Assembly: GCF_042477335.2 (NCBI RefSeq)
Contig: NC_091247.1
Location: 227,564,001 to 227,628,000, forward strand
DNA: 64,000 nt
Source of the DNA: Ovis canadensis
Lineage: Eukaryota; Chordata; Mammalia; Artiodactyla; Bovidae
Reading direction: 5' to 3'
Position numbers and translations under genes: made by a program. The notes under the pieces were generated by a model. That model worked only from the letters and a program-made list of their open reading frames with translations, made no database searches and was not told the origin of the DNA. Within the stretch, counting starts at the first letter, position 1. Each line of letters opens with the position of its first letter. Of this stretch, positions 31,640 through 43,619 are shown piece after piece.

Positions 31640-33980
31640 TTAAGAAAAGAAGAAAAGGAATGCTTCCTACACAGTTTATCTACATACTTGCTTTTGTAAA
31701 AAGAAGTCATGCTTAAGTACATGATAAATACACAGCTGTATCGACACCACGATTGTAGCTCCAGAAGTCTTTCACGCAAGTGAACAAGAACTAGAGAGGA
31801 ACATGGAAAATGAGCCTGAGGGGCTGGGGCAGTGAGGCTGTCCGTTTTTCTTGGACTTCTGATTTCTTTTAATATGATTAAAATGTGGTTTATAGAATTT
31901 TCAAAAATATTATTTTGGAAACCCTGGCTGGACTGTGTGGCCCCGCCTGAGGTCTGCTGCACGAAGGCGTTCCAGGTTCCCGGTCCCTTCCTTGGTGCTT
32001 TAGTGGACCAAGTTCTATCGAGACTTGGAGTCAGGAGAGCTGGGGAGAGGGGAGCACCAGGCTGGGCTCTCAGGGGCTGCAGGACGCCTGCTGAGCCCCT
32101 GGCCTTCCTGAGCCCCGGCTTCTCCATCTGTAAAGTGGGCACGGTACCCCTATCTCATGGGGTTGCTGAGGACTCAAGGCCATGCTGTGTGTGGCTAGCC
32201 AGAGCTTGGCTGAGTCTGCATGTGAGCCCTGGAGTCCGGGGACACGAGCAGATGATGCTGCAAGGCTCGGGACACCAGTGGAGGGACGTGTGTATGGTCC
32301 AGGGCGTGCAGGCTGATCCGATCAGACACCTTCATGAGTCAGGCCTGCCGTTCACGCCCTATGCTTAAATGGGCGCTACTGGGCCATGGCAGGACCAGGG
32401 TGCACTTTCTCCTGAATTGGGAGGTGGGTCCCTGGGATAAGCAGAGGGTGACTCCACCCAGCAATGGGAGAAAGGGACAAAGCGTCAGTGCCGGGATGAG
32501 CTGGCCAGTGCGGGAATGAGGTTGGAGGACCGGGGGACACCCCAAGAGGGGCTGGTGGAGAGGAGGCCTGCACATCTACATGCTCACAGACCACCCAGCC
32601 TCTGCCAACCTCAAACCCCCAAATCCCAGATGGAGTGAGAGGCGTTGGCGTCTGAAACACGAGAGCATGTAAAGTATGTTCGTAAGTGAAGTCAGCCTTG
32701 TAGAATGTGAAATCTAAGACACAGGCTGACTTTTTCCCGTGTCAGGGTAAACACTGCATTTTTCATGTTAAGACTGAGACTAAAACCTAAAGCCGGAGAT
32801 GAAGTGGGAACCCCCTGCGGTGTGACTCGGTCCACTGTGCCTCTCAGATCCTGAAGCTTCTGTCTGTGATTGGGCTTGGGGGGTCCGGGGGGGTGATGTT
32901 GAGGTGTCCCAGGCCCTCCTTACACTGTTCCTGAGACCACCGGGACACTTGGGGCCAGCTTCTGAAGCGTGAGAATGGTTTGCCAGGAGGAGCAGGGCCT
33001 GCAGGGGAGGCAGCAGCAGCTGCAGACAAAGGAGGGGTATTCCAGGCCTGAAGGGAGCCCTGAACCCCGAGCGTGTGCTCCACTAAGGCAAGGGTCTGTC
33101 TGGTCCATGGCTGTGCCCAGGGCAGTGCCTGGCACGAAGTAGGTGCTCGAGAAAATACTTGCCGAGGGAGCCGTAAGTGAGCCATTGGCTGGGTATGCAG
33201 AGGGAAGAGGCTGGAGAGGAGATGGAGAGAACAAGAGCAGGGCATCCCGGGCCTCCTGGGACCGTCTGAGGGCCTGGACGCCGTCCTGCAGACAGCGAGG
33301 AGCCAGCAGAGATGCAGAAAGATCCCTCTGCTGTTGCCCAGCTGTGCGGGCCCCGGGCGGAGGCTGGGGCAGGGGTGGGGGAGCAGCGGTGTGGGGCCGG
33401 CTGGCCCCAGGGCAGAGCTGTGGCCGCAGCCAGAAGCATCGCAGCCCTCCAGCACAGCCCCGGGGCCTGGCCCAGCATCGGGCAGTAAAGCTGGTGGTGC
33501 CCACAAAGCTTCTCCTGGCCCTGCCTTCCCCACGGGCACAGGGTGAAACAAGGCGGGGGCCCATCCTGAGAACAGCCAGGCGGCCCAGAGGAAGACAGGC
33601 AGCCAGCCCAAGCCCAGCAAGCCAGGTCCCGCAGCCCAGGGCGAGAGGAGGTTAGAGATTGCAAGGAGGAGGAGGCCACCCTGTGCCCCGGGTACAGTCG
33701 GCACCTGGGTACTGGGGTCATCCAACCCCCGGGGCCTCCCCAGAAGATGGCAGCTCCACAGCTCACCCGCTCCTAGGAGGACCTGAGCTGATGGTGGACC
33801 AGCACGTGGCGTGCGGCCCGGCCCTTGGACGTATGGAAATACCATGCGCACCTGCAGAGGCCCCTCTTCAAACCTCTGCTGTTCTTTCTGCCTTGGGCAC
33901 TGCTCCCCTCCCATCTCTCCAAGACCAGCTCTCCCCCTACATCCCCTCTCCCGCCGCTTTCTTCTCCTCCTCCATCAGAG
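31640..33980. other. Intergenic, partly GC-rich stretch without a recognised gene
   Basis: A MIR-like piece lies at about 32090-32182 ('ctccatctgtaaagtggg'). An old repeat end lies at about 33115-33165 ('gcagtgcctggcacgaagtaggtgc' type). Bases 33150-33800 are GC-rich and open in several frames at once on both strands, including a 356-codon minus frame at 32844-33914. No domain, signal or splice pattern supports it. Confidence 0.6.
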
Positions 33981-34195
33981 CTGACACTTATCAGACCGGG
34001 TCCATGTGTGAAGCACAGGTCTAGACGCTTCACATATGATATCCTAGGTTATCCTCCCAACCCCGTAAGAGGCTGATGTCAGTATTGTTTTGTTTTTGTT
34101 TTTTAATAAAGAAGGCACTGCAGCTCAGAGCAGGTAAGTGTCTTGCCTCACCGAGGTCATCCAGCCTGTGAGGGGTGGAGACAGTGTTTTAACAG
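33980..34195 (-). repeat. MIR SINE
   Basis: 'ctgacacttatcagaccggg', 'ttatcctcccaaccccgtaag', 'gcactgcagctcagagcagg' and 'cagcctgtgaggggtgg' are antisense MIR, with a T-rich insertion near 34088. Confidence 0.65.
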
Positions 34196-34437
34196 AGGCC
34201 TGTGAGGTCAGAGCTTGCTCTTGGTCATCAGGAGTCACTGCCAGGCGTAAGACAGGAGGCTGTGGTCTCTAACCTTGTCCCTTGGCATTCTACATGTACG
34301 GGGGTTGGGGGAGGATTGTGACCATCTTCCTTAAGGGTGTGTTTCACACACATGGTCTCCATCTGGGAGACCCAGAGCTGAGTTTCTTGAGAGCCAGGCC
34401 AGGCCCCACTTGCCCAAATGCACCATCCTCTCGCCTC

Positions 34438-35015
34438 CAGGGAAAAGACCCTGATGCTGCGAAATTTTGGAGGCAAAAGAAGAGGGTGGCAGAAACTGAG
34501 ATGGTTGGATGGCGTCACTGACTCAATGGACATGAGTCTGTGCAAACTCCGGGGGATGGTTGTAAGGTCGGACCCCGGGGGCCATGATGGGTTGCCCGTT
34601 CCCTCCCCCACCAGGGGGGGGGGTCCCTAAGGAAGGAGCCTCCCAGATCCCGGGGACCAGTGACAGCACAGTCCTCCAGCTAAAGCCGCCCCACCCCAGC
34701 CACGTAGAAGGACATATCAGCCCGCGACACCTCAGCCCAACGACTTATCCAAACCCCCATCCATTAACCTGACCATCCCTCTCAACAAACTTATATAAGC
34801 TCCTTCTAGCACAGCCCGGGCGCGGACTTCCTCGACCTGCCCCGTTTGGGTCCAGGAATCCCGCCCGGTAGTGCTTCGTCATTAAAAAGCTTGTTAGACG
34901 GTTTTTTTTTTTTTGGTGTCCTGGTCGTCTTTTACCTAACAATGGTGAAGGCCAGGGACGCCTGTGTGCTGCAGTTCCTGGGGTCACAGAAAGTCAGACA
35001 TGACTGAACGACTGA
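34438..35015 (+). mobile_element. BovB LINE 3' fragment, split by a solo LTR
   Basis: The left piece 34438-34560 ('aaaagaccctgatgctgcg', 'gagatggttggatggcgtc', 'catgagtctgtgcaaactcc') and the right piece 34942-35015 ('atggtgaaggccagggacg', 'ggtcacagaaagtcagac') are contiguous in BovB. The LTR falls exactly between them. Confidence 0.88.
34561..34941 (+). mobile_element. Solo LTR with 5-bp target duplication
   Basis: The 381-bp element starts TGTAAGG and ends CCTAACA. The duplication ATGGT occurs at 34556-34560 and 34942-34946. A TATA box (34792-34797), a polyadenylation-like ATTAAA (34881-34886) and a 13-T run (34902-34914) appear in the order of U3-R-U5, so it reads on the + strand. It probably arose by recombination between the two LTRs of a full provirus. 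It differs from the LTRs at 44100 and 50414 beyond the end sequences. Confidence 0.88.
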
Positions 35016-35284
35016 GCAACACCACCCCTCCTCCACGTCTCCTTTCCTTGTCCACCTGACAAGCTTCTTCTGAGCATCCCTGAGAGCACCCCGCCGGCCC
35101 CCGCCCCTGCAGCCTGCGTCGTCTCAGGGCACCTGTGTTCTCCCCCAGACCATGAGCTTCTGGGAGCCAGTCCTGACACCTCCAGGCCTGGCACAGATCT
35201 GTGCTCAGTGTTTGTGAATGAACAAATCCAGTCCAACATGACTGATTCTCAAGAGGCCCTGGAGTTGGAGGGAGGAGATGGAGC

Positions 35285-35385
35285 ATTGGTTTTGCTACTT
35301 AATTACTCTCGATCTCAGGCAAGTTCCTTCATCTATTCAAGCCTGGGTTTCCTCATCTTTATAAAATAGGGAGCAGTTTGTGGCA
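35285..35385 (+). repeat. MIR fragment (weak)
   Basis: 'gctacttaattactctcgatctcagg' and 'gggtttcctcatctttataaaatagg' match the sense MIR middle. Confidence 0.5.
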
Positions 35386-35747
35386 AAGAGAGATGAAAGA
35401 AAGCCCTTCATAAACTGAGTTGTAAACAGGGATGACGGTGGCTCCAGGGAAGGCCTTGCTAAGCGAAGCAGACACTTGGTAAGGCTCACAGCTGTGCAGA
35501 TTTTCCTGAAATATGAATCCTTACAATGAAAAGATTGTTGCATTCCTTTAGAAAAATACTACCTACAAAGACTCCCTCCCCCCTCCTCCCTCCTCCTTTA
35601 GTTAAACAAGTTTGCTCTGGTTGCAAAGACCCCGGAGGCTCCCCCATACACCCAGCTGGGACCTGTGAGAGAAGCTCAGGCCTTTAATTAGAACCATTTG
35701 TCCTTCCAGCAAACGGCAGGTGGCTTAGAAAGAGATGCTCATTAGAG

Positions 35748-36180
35748 GGGCATGTGCCCTTTGACCCGCTCATCTGACTTCTGGGAATCTGTCCTAAAGA
35801 AATAATCCCAAATGTGGGAAAGGCTCATGGACAAGTACACGGTCCTTGGGGTGTTTCTTTTAACAGCAAAGAAACTGGAGTCAGCTTGAGCATCCAACAA
35901 GGGGTGAGCTGACGGCATCTTATTGCCCACTGGGAGGGTCGGCTGTGGGGGCTTTGTAGCAACTCGGATGGTGGTTATAAAGAAGGCTAATTAAGGAAAT
36001 CAGGTTACAGACTGTGTACTCTGAGCCGAGCTATGTGAACTATGCATATCAAGTACTGCAACAAGACACACCACCATTCTACGCATGTCAAGAAGATGAG
36101 ATAACGGGTAATATTTCCCCTCTGTCTCCCCCATCTTCTGCAATGTGGTTACAGTTAAAAGTATCTTCTAATCCTAAAAA
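35748..36180 (+). mobile_element. Old L1 LINE 3' fragment
   Basis: 'gacttctgggaatctgtcct', 'agcaaagaaactggagtcagc', 'gagcatccaacaaggggtg' and 'caccaccattctacgcatg' follow the order of the old L1 ORF2 end. No open frame remains. Confidence 0.6.
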
Positions 36181-36307
36181 AACAAAAACAAACAATGGCT
36201 GGTTTTCCTAGGGTAGAGACAGAGCTTTTGACTTTGTAAAAACACGTTGGAAAGAAGCACATGTGGGGCCTGTTTCAGGTTTTTTTTCTTTAATGTAGAA
36301 GTAACAC

Positions 36308-36496
36308 ACGTGTGTCACTCAGTCGCTAAGTCATACCCAACTCTTTGCGACCCCTCCAGGCTCCTCTGTCCAAGGGCTTTCTCAGGCAATACTGAGATCC
36401 CCTCCTCCAGGGGATCTTACCAACCCAGGGACTGAACTCACATCTCCTGCATTGGCAGATGAATCCTTTCTCACTGAGCCACCTGGGAAGCCCAGA
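36308..36496 (-). mobile_element. Bov-tA SINE
   Basis: Antisense Bov-tA with internal deletions ('cactcagtcgctaagtcata' to 'ctgagccacctgggaagccc'). Confidence 0.82.
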
Positions 36497-36719
36497 AATA
36501 ATACATGTACAGAGTGAAAAATAATTAGTGCAAAAAGGCCCACAAAAGCCACTAACCTAAATGACACTGTGTTTTTCTTCCAGTATTCTCCATATTTATA
36601 TAGTTTAAGAAAGCCTAGCATATATGCATTAAGTCTTGCTTTCTTATTTTCTTTAAAAAACAAGCACCTCTATTGCTACAGTCTTCCTAACAGTCTTCTG
36701 AATTTAAAGAGTTACATGA

Positions 36720-36905
36720 GGGGCTTCCCTGGAGGTCCAGTGGTCAGGATGTCGCCTTCCAATGCAGGTGTGCTGGTTTGATCCCTGATTGAGGAGCTAA
36801 AATCCCACATGCCTTGCAGCTAAAAAACAAAAACAGGAGCAGTGTTATAACACATTCAATAAAGACTTTTAAAAAGTGGTCCACATCAAAAAAAAAATCT
36901 TTTCA
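36720..36905 (+). mobile_element. CHR-type tRNA SINE
   Basis: 'ggggcttccctggaggtcc' head, 'gcaggtgtgctggtttgatc', then a tail 'cattcaataaagactttta' and 'gtggtccacatc' with A-runs. The same subtype recurs at 42573-42756. Confidence 0.8.
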
Positions 36906-37179
36906 AAAAGTTACATGATAAATCTGCTATATTTCAATAAAAATTGAAAAGAAAGAAAGAATTACACGATATTCCACAGTGGGGGTCTCTCACATGTTTA
37001 TTTAACTAGTCCTCTGTGTTACACACTAATTATGATGTTTCCATTTCTGTTTATGTTTCTGTGATAAACCTCATGGCAATAAATATAATTGTATTAATAC
37101 ATAACGTACACATAGTCATCCATAATAAATATGTAAAATCTTACAGCGTTCCTTTCTATCAGCAGTGACAAATTAGAAA

Positions 37180-37556
37180 ATGTGATGGGGAAAATATTCT
37201 GTTCAGAATGACAATGAAAACATAAAGTGCTCAGAGCTCAAGAAGTAACATGTAAGATCTGTAAACAAAACTGCAGGGTGGGATGATTTGGGAGAACGGC
37301 ATTGTAACAGGTATACTATCATGTAAGAATCGAATCGCCAGTCTATCCGACGCAGGATACAGCATGCTTGGGGCTGGTGCACGGTGATGACCCAGAGAGA
37401 TATTATGGGGAGGGAGATGGGAGGGGGGTTCATGTTTGGGATCGCATGTACACCCGTGGTGGATTCACGTCAATGTATGGCAAAACCAATACAGTATTGT
37501 AAAGTAAAATAAAGTAAAAATAAAAATTAAACAAAAAATAAAAAATAAATAAACAA
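37180..37556 (+). mobile_element. L1-BT type LINE 3' end
   Basis: 'gcttggggctggtgcacgg', 'gggagatgggagggggg', 'tgtacacccgtggtggattc' and 'caatacagtattgtaaag' followed by an A-rich tail match the 3' end of the ruminant-specific, recently active L1 lineage. Confidence 0.85.
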
Positions 37557-37595
37557 AACTGCAAAATCGTGATGACAGTCGCAGCTCTCACAGAG

Positions 37596-37714
37596 TTCCC
37601 TGGCGGCCTAGTGGTTAGAGCTGTACCCTTTCACTGCTGTGTCCTGGGTTCAATATCTGGCTGAATGGATATCCTGCAAGATGCGCAGTGTGCCAAAAAA
37701 GTTTTTTTTTTTAA
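37596..37714 (+). mobile_element. Short tRNA-derived SINE (CHR type)
   Basis: 'agttccctggcggcctagtgg', a weak B box 'ggttcaatatc', and 'gtgccaaaaaag' with a T-rich end. Confidence 0.6.
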
Positions 37715-38197
37715 GTTAAAATAGTAAAAATTTATATGAAAAAAAATTTGCGGCACTCAGAGGACCGGGAGTCATGGGCTGGGTTTCATTTCCAAAGGTG
37801 CCTACGACATCCCACCACTTGGCTGCTCAATACACTCATACCCCCTTGCTCTCTACCTACAAACTTGTTTTTGCTTAACTCAACCCAACTATGTCACACA
37901 CAACTGCAGTTATTAACCTTCCCCCAGCCAGAGGCAACCAAAGTCATGTTCGGAGGATACATCCACAGGCAATCAAGATAAGGCCCCTGTTCAGCCTACC
38001 GTCCTTAGAAGACTGTCCTCCACTAATTCCGCAACCACCCCAGTATCCATCAGGACTCTTAGTTGCAAGCTGCAGGAACCAGTGCTGTTTGTAGAAAGAG
38101 ATTTATTGAAATGGTATTGGACAAAAGCTCGTAGAAATATCAGGACTCCTGCAGACCAAGCTGGAAAGCTGGGCTAGACTAAGGATATTTGGAATAA

Positions 38198-38600
38198 AAC
38201 CAGTTCATTTCAGTTAGTCGTGTCTGACTCTTAGCGACTCCACAGACCACAGCACGCCAGGCCTCCCTGTCCATTCCCAACTTCCAGAGTTTACTCAAAC
38301 TCATGTCCATTGAGTCCGTGAAGCCACCCAACCATCTCATCCTCTGTTGTCCCCTTCTCCTCCCACTCTCAATCTTTCCCAGCACAGAGTCTTTTCCAAT
38401 GAGTCAGTTCTTCATATCAGGTGGCCAAAGTCTTGGGAGTTTCAGCTTCAGCATCAGTCCCTCCAATGAACGCCCAGGACTGATCTCCTTTAGGATGGAC
38501 TGGTTGGATCTCCTTACTGTCCAAGGGACTCTCAAGAGTCTTCTCCAACACCACAGTTCAAAAGCATCCATTCTTCGGTGCTCAGCTTTCTTTACCAGAA
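38198..38600 (-). mobile_element. BovB LINE 3' fragment
   Basis: Antisense BovB with all landmark blocks from 'cagttagtcgtgtctgactc' to 'cattcttcggtgctcagctt'. The following 38600-39147 bp contains no gene that I can see. Confidence 0.9.
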
Positions 38601-39147
38601 CTCCAAACAAATTCAGCCACAAAACCAGTGGGGGATGTCACTGCCACTCAGCACTGGGTGCCCCTGCTTGCTCTGCTTCCAGGACTCACCCCAGAAACTC
38701 CATGTTCCTGCTGCTGCTTCTAACTGCTAACGAAAGGAACTCACCACCAACCATTTCTTTCCATCACCAGCTAGCTCCCTCCATAAAATCCGGGGCAGTT
38801 TTGTGAAATTGGCTCTCCTGGGTCACAGGCCAGCATCTGACCTTTAAGGGAGGCTGGCGTGGGGGGAGTCAGGGGGACGTGAGGGTTTAGTTTCTGCAGC
38901 AAGGAGAAAGTTGTGCCTCCTTGTGAGGTTCTTCAGCGGGGAATTTCCCAAATGAAGGTGAAAACAGATAGATGCCCATTATAATCCTGTTCACTTTTGT
39001 AGACTAGTAGGAAATTTAAAGATCGCCATTCTTTTGTCTATGGCCAACAGCCAAAGAAATGAAAATCTGCCCTGAAACGATTAAATCCGCAAATTCTTGA
39101 GGCTTCTGGGTCTCCATGGCTCCAGGAGACAGTTTTTCCAGAACCAC

Positions 39148-39358
39148 AGTGGTTAGCTAGCTCAGATGGTAAAGAATCTGCCTGCAATGCAGGAGACCAG
39201 GTTAGATCCCTGGGCTGAGAAGATCCCCTAGAGAAGGAAACGGCAACCCACTCCAGTATTCTTGCCTGGAGAATCCCATGGACAGAGAAGCCTGGCGGGC
39301 TACAGTCCATGGGGTCGCAAAGAATCAGACATGACAGCTTCCGAGCACGCACACATGC
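39148..39358 (+). mobile_element. Bov-tA SINE
   Basis: Sense Bov-tA ('gtaaagaatctgcctgcaatg' to 'gggtcgcaaagaatcagac') with a short CA-rich tail. The 39360-40035 bp after it is unique sequence with no supported gene. Confidence 0.88.
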
Positions 39359-40039
39359 AGAGTGAATTGGGCTCAAAGCCAGAGGCGTGCAAAGATGCAG
39401 GACAGGTGGGAACAGCATCCTTAGCCCAGTGGGGAAGTGGACCAATGGGACTGGCCCAGGCAGGGGCTTCCAATCACGTCCTGGTCACCGCCATCCCTGA
39501 TGGTGGGGGCTGCCACGCTGTGTGTGGGGCCCAGGTTCAAGGGTGCAGAAGTCGGAAGTCAGACATCTGGGAGCGGACCGAGAGCCCAGGGCTTCTCCAC
39601 AGCTTGCGTGCATGGCAAAATGTGGAAGTTCTCATTCTGAGCTGAAGGGCTGGAATTCTTTTCTCCTTTGTCACTCTAGTCACACGATTGCCCCCATGAC
39701 CTTCCTCCTGAGGAAAGACACTAGTGCCATGGAGAAGGGCCCAGAGGGGGCAGTGGATGGGCTCTGAAGCAGAGGCGGGTAGATGGCAGCCCTGGGCTGC
39801 CCCCCAGCGGGGGGCAGAGGGCAACATCTGGGCCACAGTGGTGCCAGCTCTGCCACCTCCTTGAGCCATGGTCTCCCCAGCTGTTCTGGCGGGGGAAGAA
39901 GGGATGCCCATCTCGGCGGAGGTGGTGACACTGTGCATCACATGGCTCTGATTCAAAGCCTTGCTTTTCCCTCCACGCTGCACTGCCAGCTTCCAGGGAG
40001 GTGCTTTTTCCATTCACACACCGGACGGGAGTTTTTAAA

Positions 40040-40836
40040 AGTCTATTTTAACAAATTAGTTTGGCTGCCTCGGGTCTTGAGTTGTGGCTTGTGGGATCTT
40101 TAGTTGTGGTGGTTCAGCTCAGTCCAGTTCAGTCACTCAGTTGTGACCCCACGAACTGCAGCACGCCAGACCTCCCTGTCCATCACCAACTCCCGGAGCT
40201 TGCTCAAACTCACATCCTTTTATTGGCGATGCCATCCAACCATCTCATCCTCTGTCGTTCCTTTCTCCTCCTGCCTTCCATTTTTCCCAGCATCAGGGTC
40301 TTTTCCAATGAGTCAGTTCTTCATATCAGATGGCCAAAGTATTTGAGCTTCAGCTTCAGCATCAGTCCTTCCAATGAATATTCAGGACTGATTTCCTTTA
40401 GGATGGACTGGTTGGATCTCCTTGTAGTCCAAGGGTCTCTCAAGAATCTTCTCCAACACCACAGTTCAAAAGCATCCATTCTTCGGTGCTCAGCTTTCTT
40501 AATGGTCCAACTCTCATATCCATACATGACAACTGGAAAAACCATAGCTTTGATTAGGTGGATCTTTGTTGGCAAAGTAATGTCTCTGCTTTTTAATATG
40601 CTATCTAGGTTGGTCATAGCTTTTCTCCCAAGGAGCAAGCCTCTTTTAATTTCATGTCTGCAGCCACCATCTACAGTGATTTTGGAGCCCAAGAAACCAA
40701 ACTCTCACTTTTTCTATTGTTTCTCACTGTTTCTGTTCTTTAGGTGTGGCATGTGGGATCTAGTTCCCTGACCAGGGATTGAACCCAGGCCCCCTGCATT
40801 GGGAGTCTTAGATACTGGGGTACCAGGGAAGTCCCT
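40040..40836 (-). mobile_element. CHR SINE split by BovB
   Basis: Pieces 40040-40109 and 40737-40836 ('catgtgggatctagttccctg', 'gattgaacccaggccccctg') form one antisense CHR. The duplication TCTTTAGTTGTGG / TCTTTAGGTGTGG (40097-40109, 40737-40749; one mismatch) marks the BovB insertion. Confidence 0.85.
40110..40736 (-). mobile_element. BovB LINE 3' fragment (627 bp)
   Basis: Antisense BovB reaching further 5' than most copies here, into the RT tail coding part ('ccatctacagtgattttggagccc'). On the minus strand 123 codons stay open (40321-40692) with Y-G-Y-E-S-W-T-I-K-K. Confidence 0.92.
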
Positions 40837-40854
40837 CGACAGGATTTATTGAGT

Positions 40855-41285
40855 GGTCATGGATGGATGTGGAAGCTGGACTGTGAAGAAGGCTGAGCGC
40901 TGAAGAATTGATGCTTTGAACTGTGGTGTTGGAGAAGACTCTTGAGAGTCCCTTGGACTGCAAGGAGGTCCAACCAGTCCATTCTTAAGGAGATCAGTCC
41001 TGGGTGTTCATTGGAAGGACTGATGCTAAAGGTGAAACTCCGATACTTTGGCCACCTCATGCCAAGAGTTGACTCGTTGGAAAAGACCCTATTGCTGGGA
41101 AGGATTGGGGGCAGGAGGAGAAGGGGACGACAGAGGATGAGATGGCTGGATGGCATCACTGACTCAATAGACATGAGTTTGGGTGAACTCCCGGAGTTGG
41201 TGATGGACAGGGAGGCCTGGTGTGCTGTGATTCATGGGGTCTCAGAGAGTCGGACACGACTGAGCGACTGAATTGAACTGAAAGG
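40855..41285 (+). mobile_element. BovB LINE 3' fragment
   Basis: Sense BovB ('catggatggatgtggaagctgg' to 'gagcgactgaattgaactg'). It splits an old repeat: 'ggatttattgagtggtc' before it and 'ccttgccatcaagaagctcacagg' after it. It faces the 40110-40736 copy. Confidence 0.9.
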
Positions 41286-42572
41286 TGCACAGACCCAGTC
41301 CTTGCCATCAAGAAGCTCACAGGCTAGTGGGTGGAAGGAAAACTAAGACTTTAACAAAGAAAGAGAGGGGTCTGAAGCAGAAGCAGCTTCAGGAAGGGGC
41401 CAGCTCTCAGCTGAGACCTGAATGACAGGATGGAGCCGGCAGAGCTGAGAGGCAGGGAGGGAGGGGAGGCGCTTGGCTGTTCTAGAAGCTGAGCAAAGGA
41501 CCGGGGCCTGCTGATATAAGATACAAGGGACCAAGATACACCTGGAGGGGTGGGGAGGGGCCAGGGCAGTCGCTACCCCGAGGAAACCAGTCAGGTGGGT
41601 AGCAGCACCCCATGGGAGCCCCACAGCAGCCTGTCCTCCAGAGGCTGGGCAGCATCAAAGCCGTTTGCTTTCTGACTTGGGGAAAAAACAGTCCACATGT
41701 GCCAAAAATGATCTTTCAAACAAACAGAGCACTGCTTGTTGCGGAGAGGATGGGGGTGGCCGTTTGTTCCGCTCCTCGGTGATGGGAGAAAGCTGGACTG
41801 TCACAGCGGGACATAACGAATGACTTCCTGCCTGGAGCAGAACCCAAGGGTGTGTGTCATCTTGCCTCGGAGCAGGGGCCAGATGGTGGGGGCCTCCTCG
41901 GTCCCTAATCCCCCCGGTGGAACCTCTCTGAAGATGAGCCCAGCTTCCACCAGCTACAGGGAAATGTGCAGCTCATTGTTTCCTGACTCTAACATCAAGA
42001 CCCAGAAGGAAACTGACTAGAAGCTAATGCCAGAAAGAAGCTGGTCTCTCCTGATAAAACGATCCACTTCCTTTGATCAGAAAACAAGGGCTGCATAAGT
42101 GATTCTAATCCGATCTTTGGCTGCCGAGAAACTCAAAAGTCAGGTTTAAGCGCAGGAATTACGCCACTCCAGGTTTCTGGTACAATGTTCCTTCGTGGCT
42201 CAACGGTTTCCTAAAAAATAAAAATAACAATATTTTCACTAGTCAAGCACAACACCCGCTTTCATTTAGCTCCCTTTTTATCTTTAGCTGCATGAATGTA
42301 CCTTTTACAGAGTCATAACTGCAATGTGAATCTATACATTCTCATCCAATCTTGTCCCCCCTCCCTCTTTCTACATAAATTAATTCACAAAAATAATATT
42401 TCTAGCAAGGCATCATAGTTAGCCCTTTCAACAAAGGCACAATATTCTGTTGAATCACTATTAACATTGTTGAATTTAATCGTACATACCGGGCATAGGT
42501 TATTGTTGGACATTGCATTTTTTCCTAAATTTTCATTGTAATAAACAATTATGCTTATATAAAAATAAATAA
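41286..42572. other. Intergenic stretch without a recognised gene
   Basis: The first 300 bp continue an old mammalian repeat ('cagctgagacctgaatgaca'). The rest is unique and becomes AT-rich after 42200. No supported reading frame. Confidence 0.6.
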
Positions 42573-42756
42573 GGGGCTTCCCTGGTGGTCCAGTGGTTAA
42601 GACTTTGCCTTCCAATGAAGGGAGTGTGGGTTGGATCCCTGGTGAGGAAGCTAAGATCCTGCATGCCTTGTGGCCAAAAAAACATTAAAAAAAATAAGCA
42701 ATATTGTAACAAAGACTTTAAAAACGGTCCACATAAAAAAACCTTTAAAAAATAAA
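42573..42756 (+). mobile_element. CHR-type tRNA SINE
   Basis: Same subtype as 36720-36905: 'ggggcttccctggtggtcc', 'cttgtggccaaaaaaac', 'gcaatattgtaacaaagac', 'aacggtccacataaa'. Confidence 0.82.
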
Positions 42757-43314
42757 GGAATCAAAGTTACGAAAGACAAATACAAATATGAAAAATGTTC
42801 AAACTCTGTGTTAATTAAAAACATACATTGAAGCATCAAGACGCCTGTCCTTTTGCCTGTGGAAATAGTCCAGACTGAACAAGGATATTAGTGCTGGAGA
42901 GGAAGCGCCGCAGCCCAAGGCCTGGCTCCTGTCTCTCTCTGGGCTGAATTAGTCCAGTTCTGGGTGCAGCATCGGCTCTTTGAGGGCATCCACGCTGGGA
43001 GTTGAGCCCAGAGCACGCAGGTTTCACTGGAGCAAAGATTTGTAACCCCCAACGTTGGAATGATCTAAACAACCGACAATAGGAAAGTGGTTCATCTGTA
43101 AATGAACCAGACTCTGTGCATCGACAACAAACACAACGCTGGAATCAACTTGCAGCAACACAGATAGACCTAGAGGTGATCATGGAAGCACACGTGTGTG
43201 CAACCTGCGTACTATTCACTGGCTGGACGTATGATGCAGGTTTCTAATAAGGAGGGGACGGTTTACACTGTAGTGTTTGGAGAAAAATAAAGCCCTTCCA
43301 GCCCAGGACTGGAA

Positions 43315-43470
43315 GTCGGTCGGCCTGGAGTCAGAACCCACAGCCCCCAGTCACTGGTCATGAGAATCTGACCAATGACCTCAACTTTCTGAGCCTTGGT
43401 CTTCTCATCTGTAGAATGGGGGTACTAAAGCGCCTCCCAGGGCTGTTGTGAATATCAATAAAATAACAGA
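43315..43470 (+). repeat. MIR SINE
   Basis: 'gtcggcctggagtcagaac', 'gagccttggtcttctcatctg', 'agaatgggggtactaaag' and 'gttgtgaatatcaataaaat' in sense MIR order. Confidence 0.65.
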
Positions 43471-43619
43471 CAAGCCTATACTCTGCTGCAAACACATTTT
43501 TTTCTGGTTCTCTAACGTCCTTCCAGGACAACCTGATTCTCCCATGGCTTAAAAACATCAAATCAATGGTAAAGTAGCAACGAGTCTCCATCTGCCTTGA
43601 GCTTAAAGCTCCCATATGC

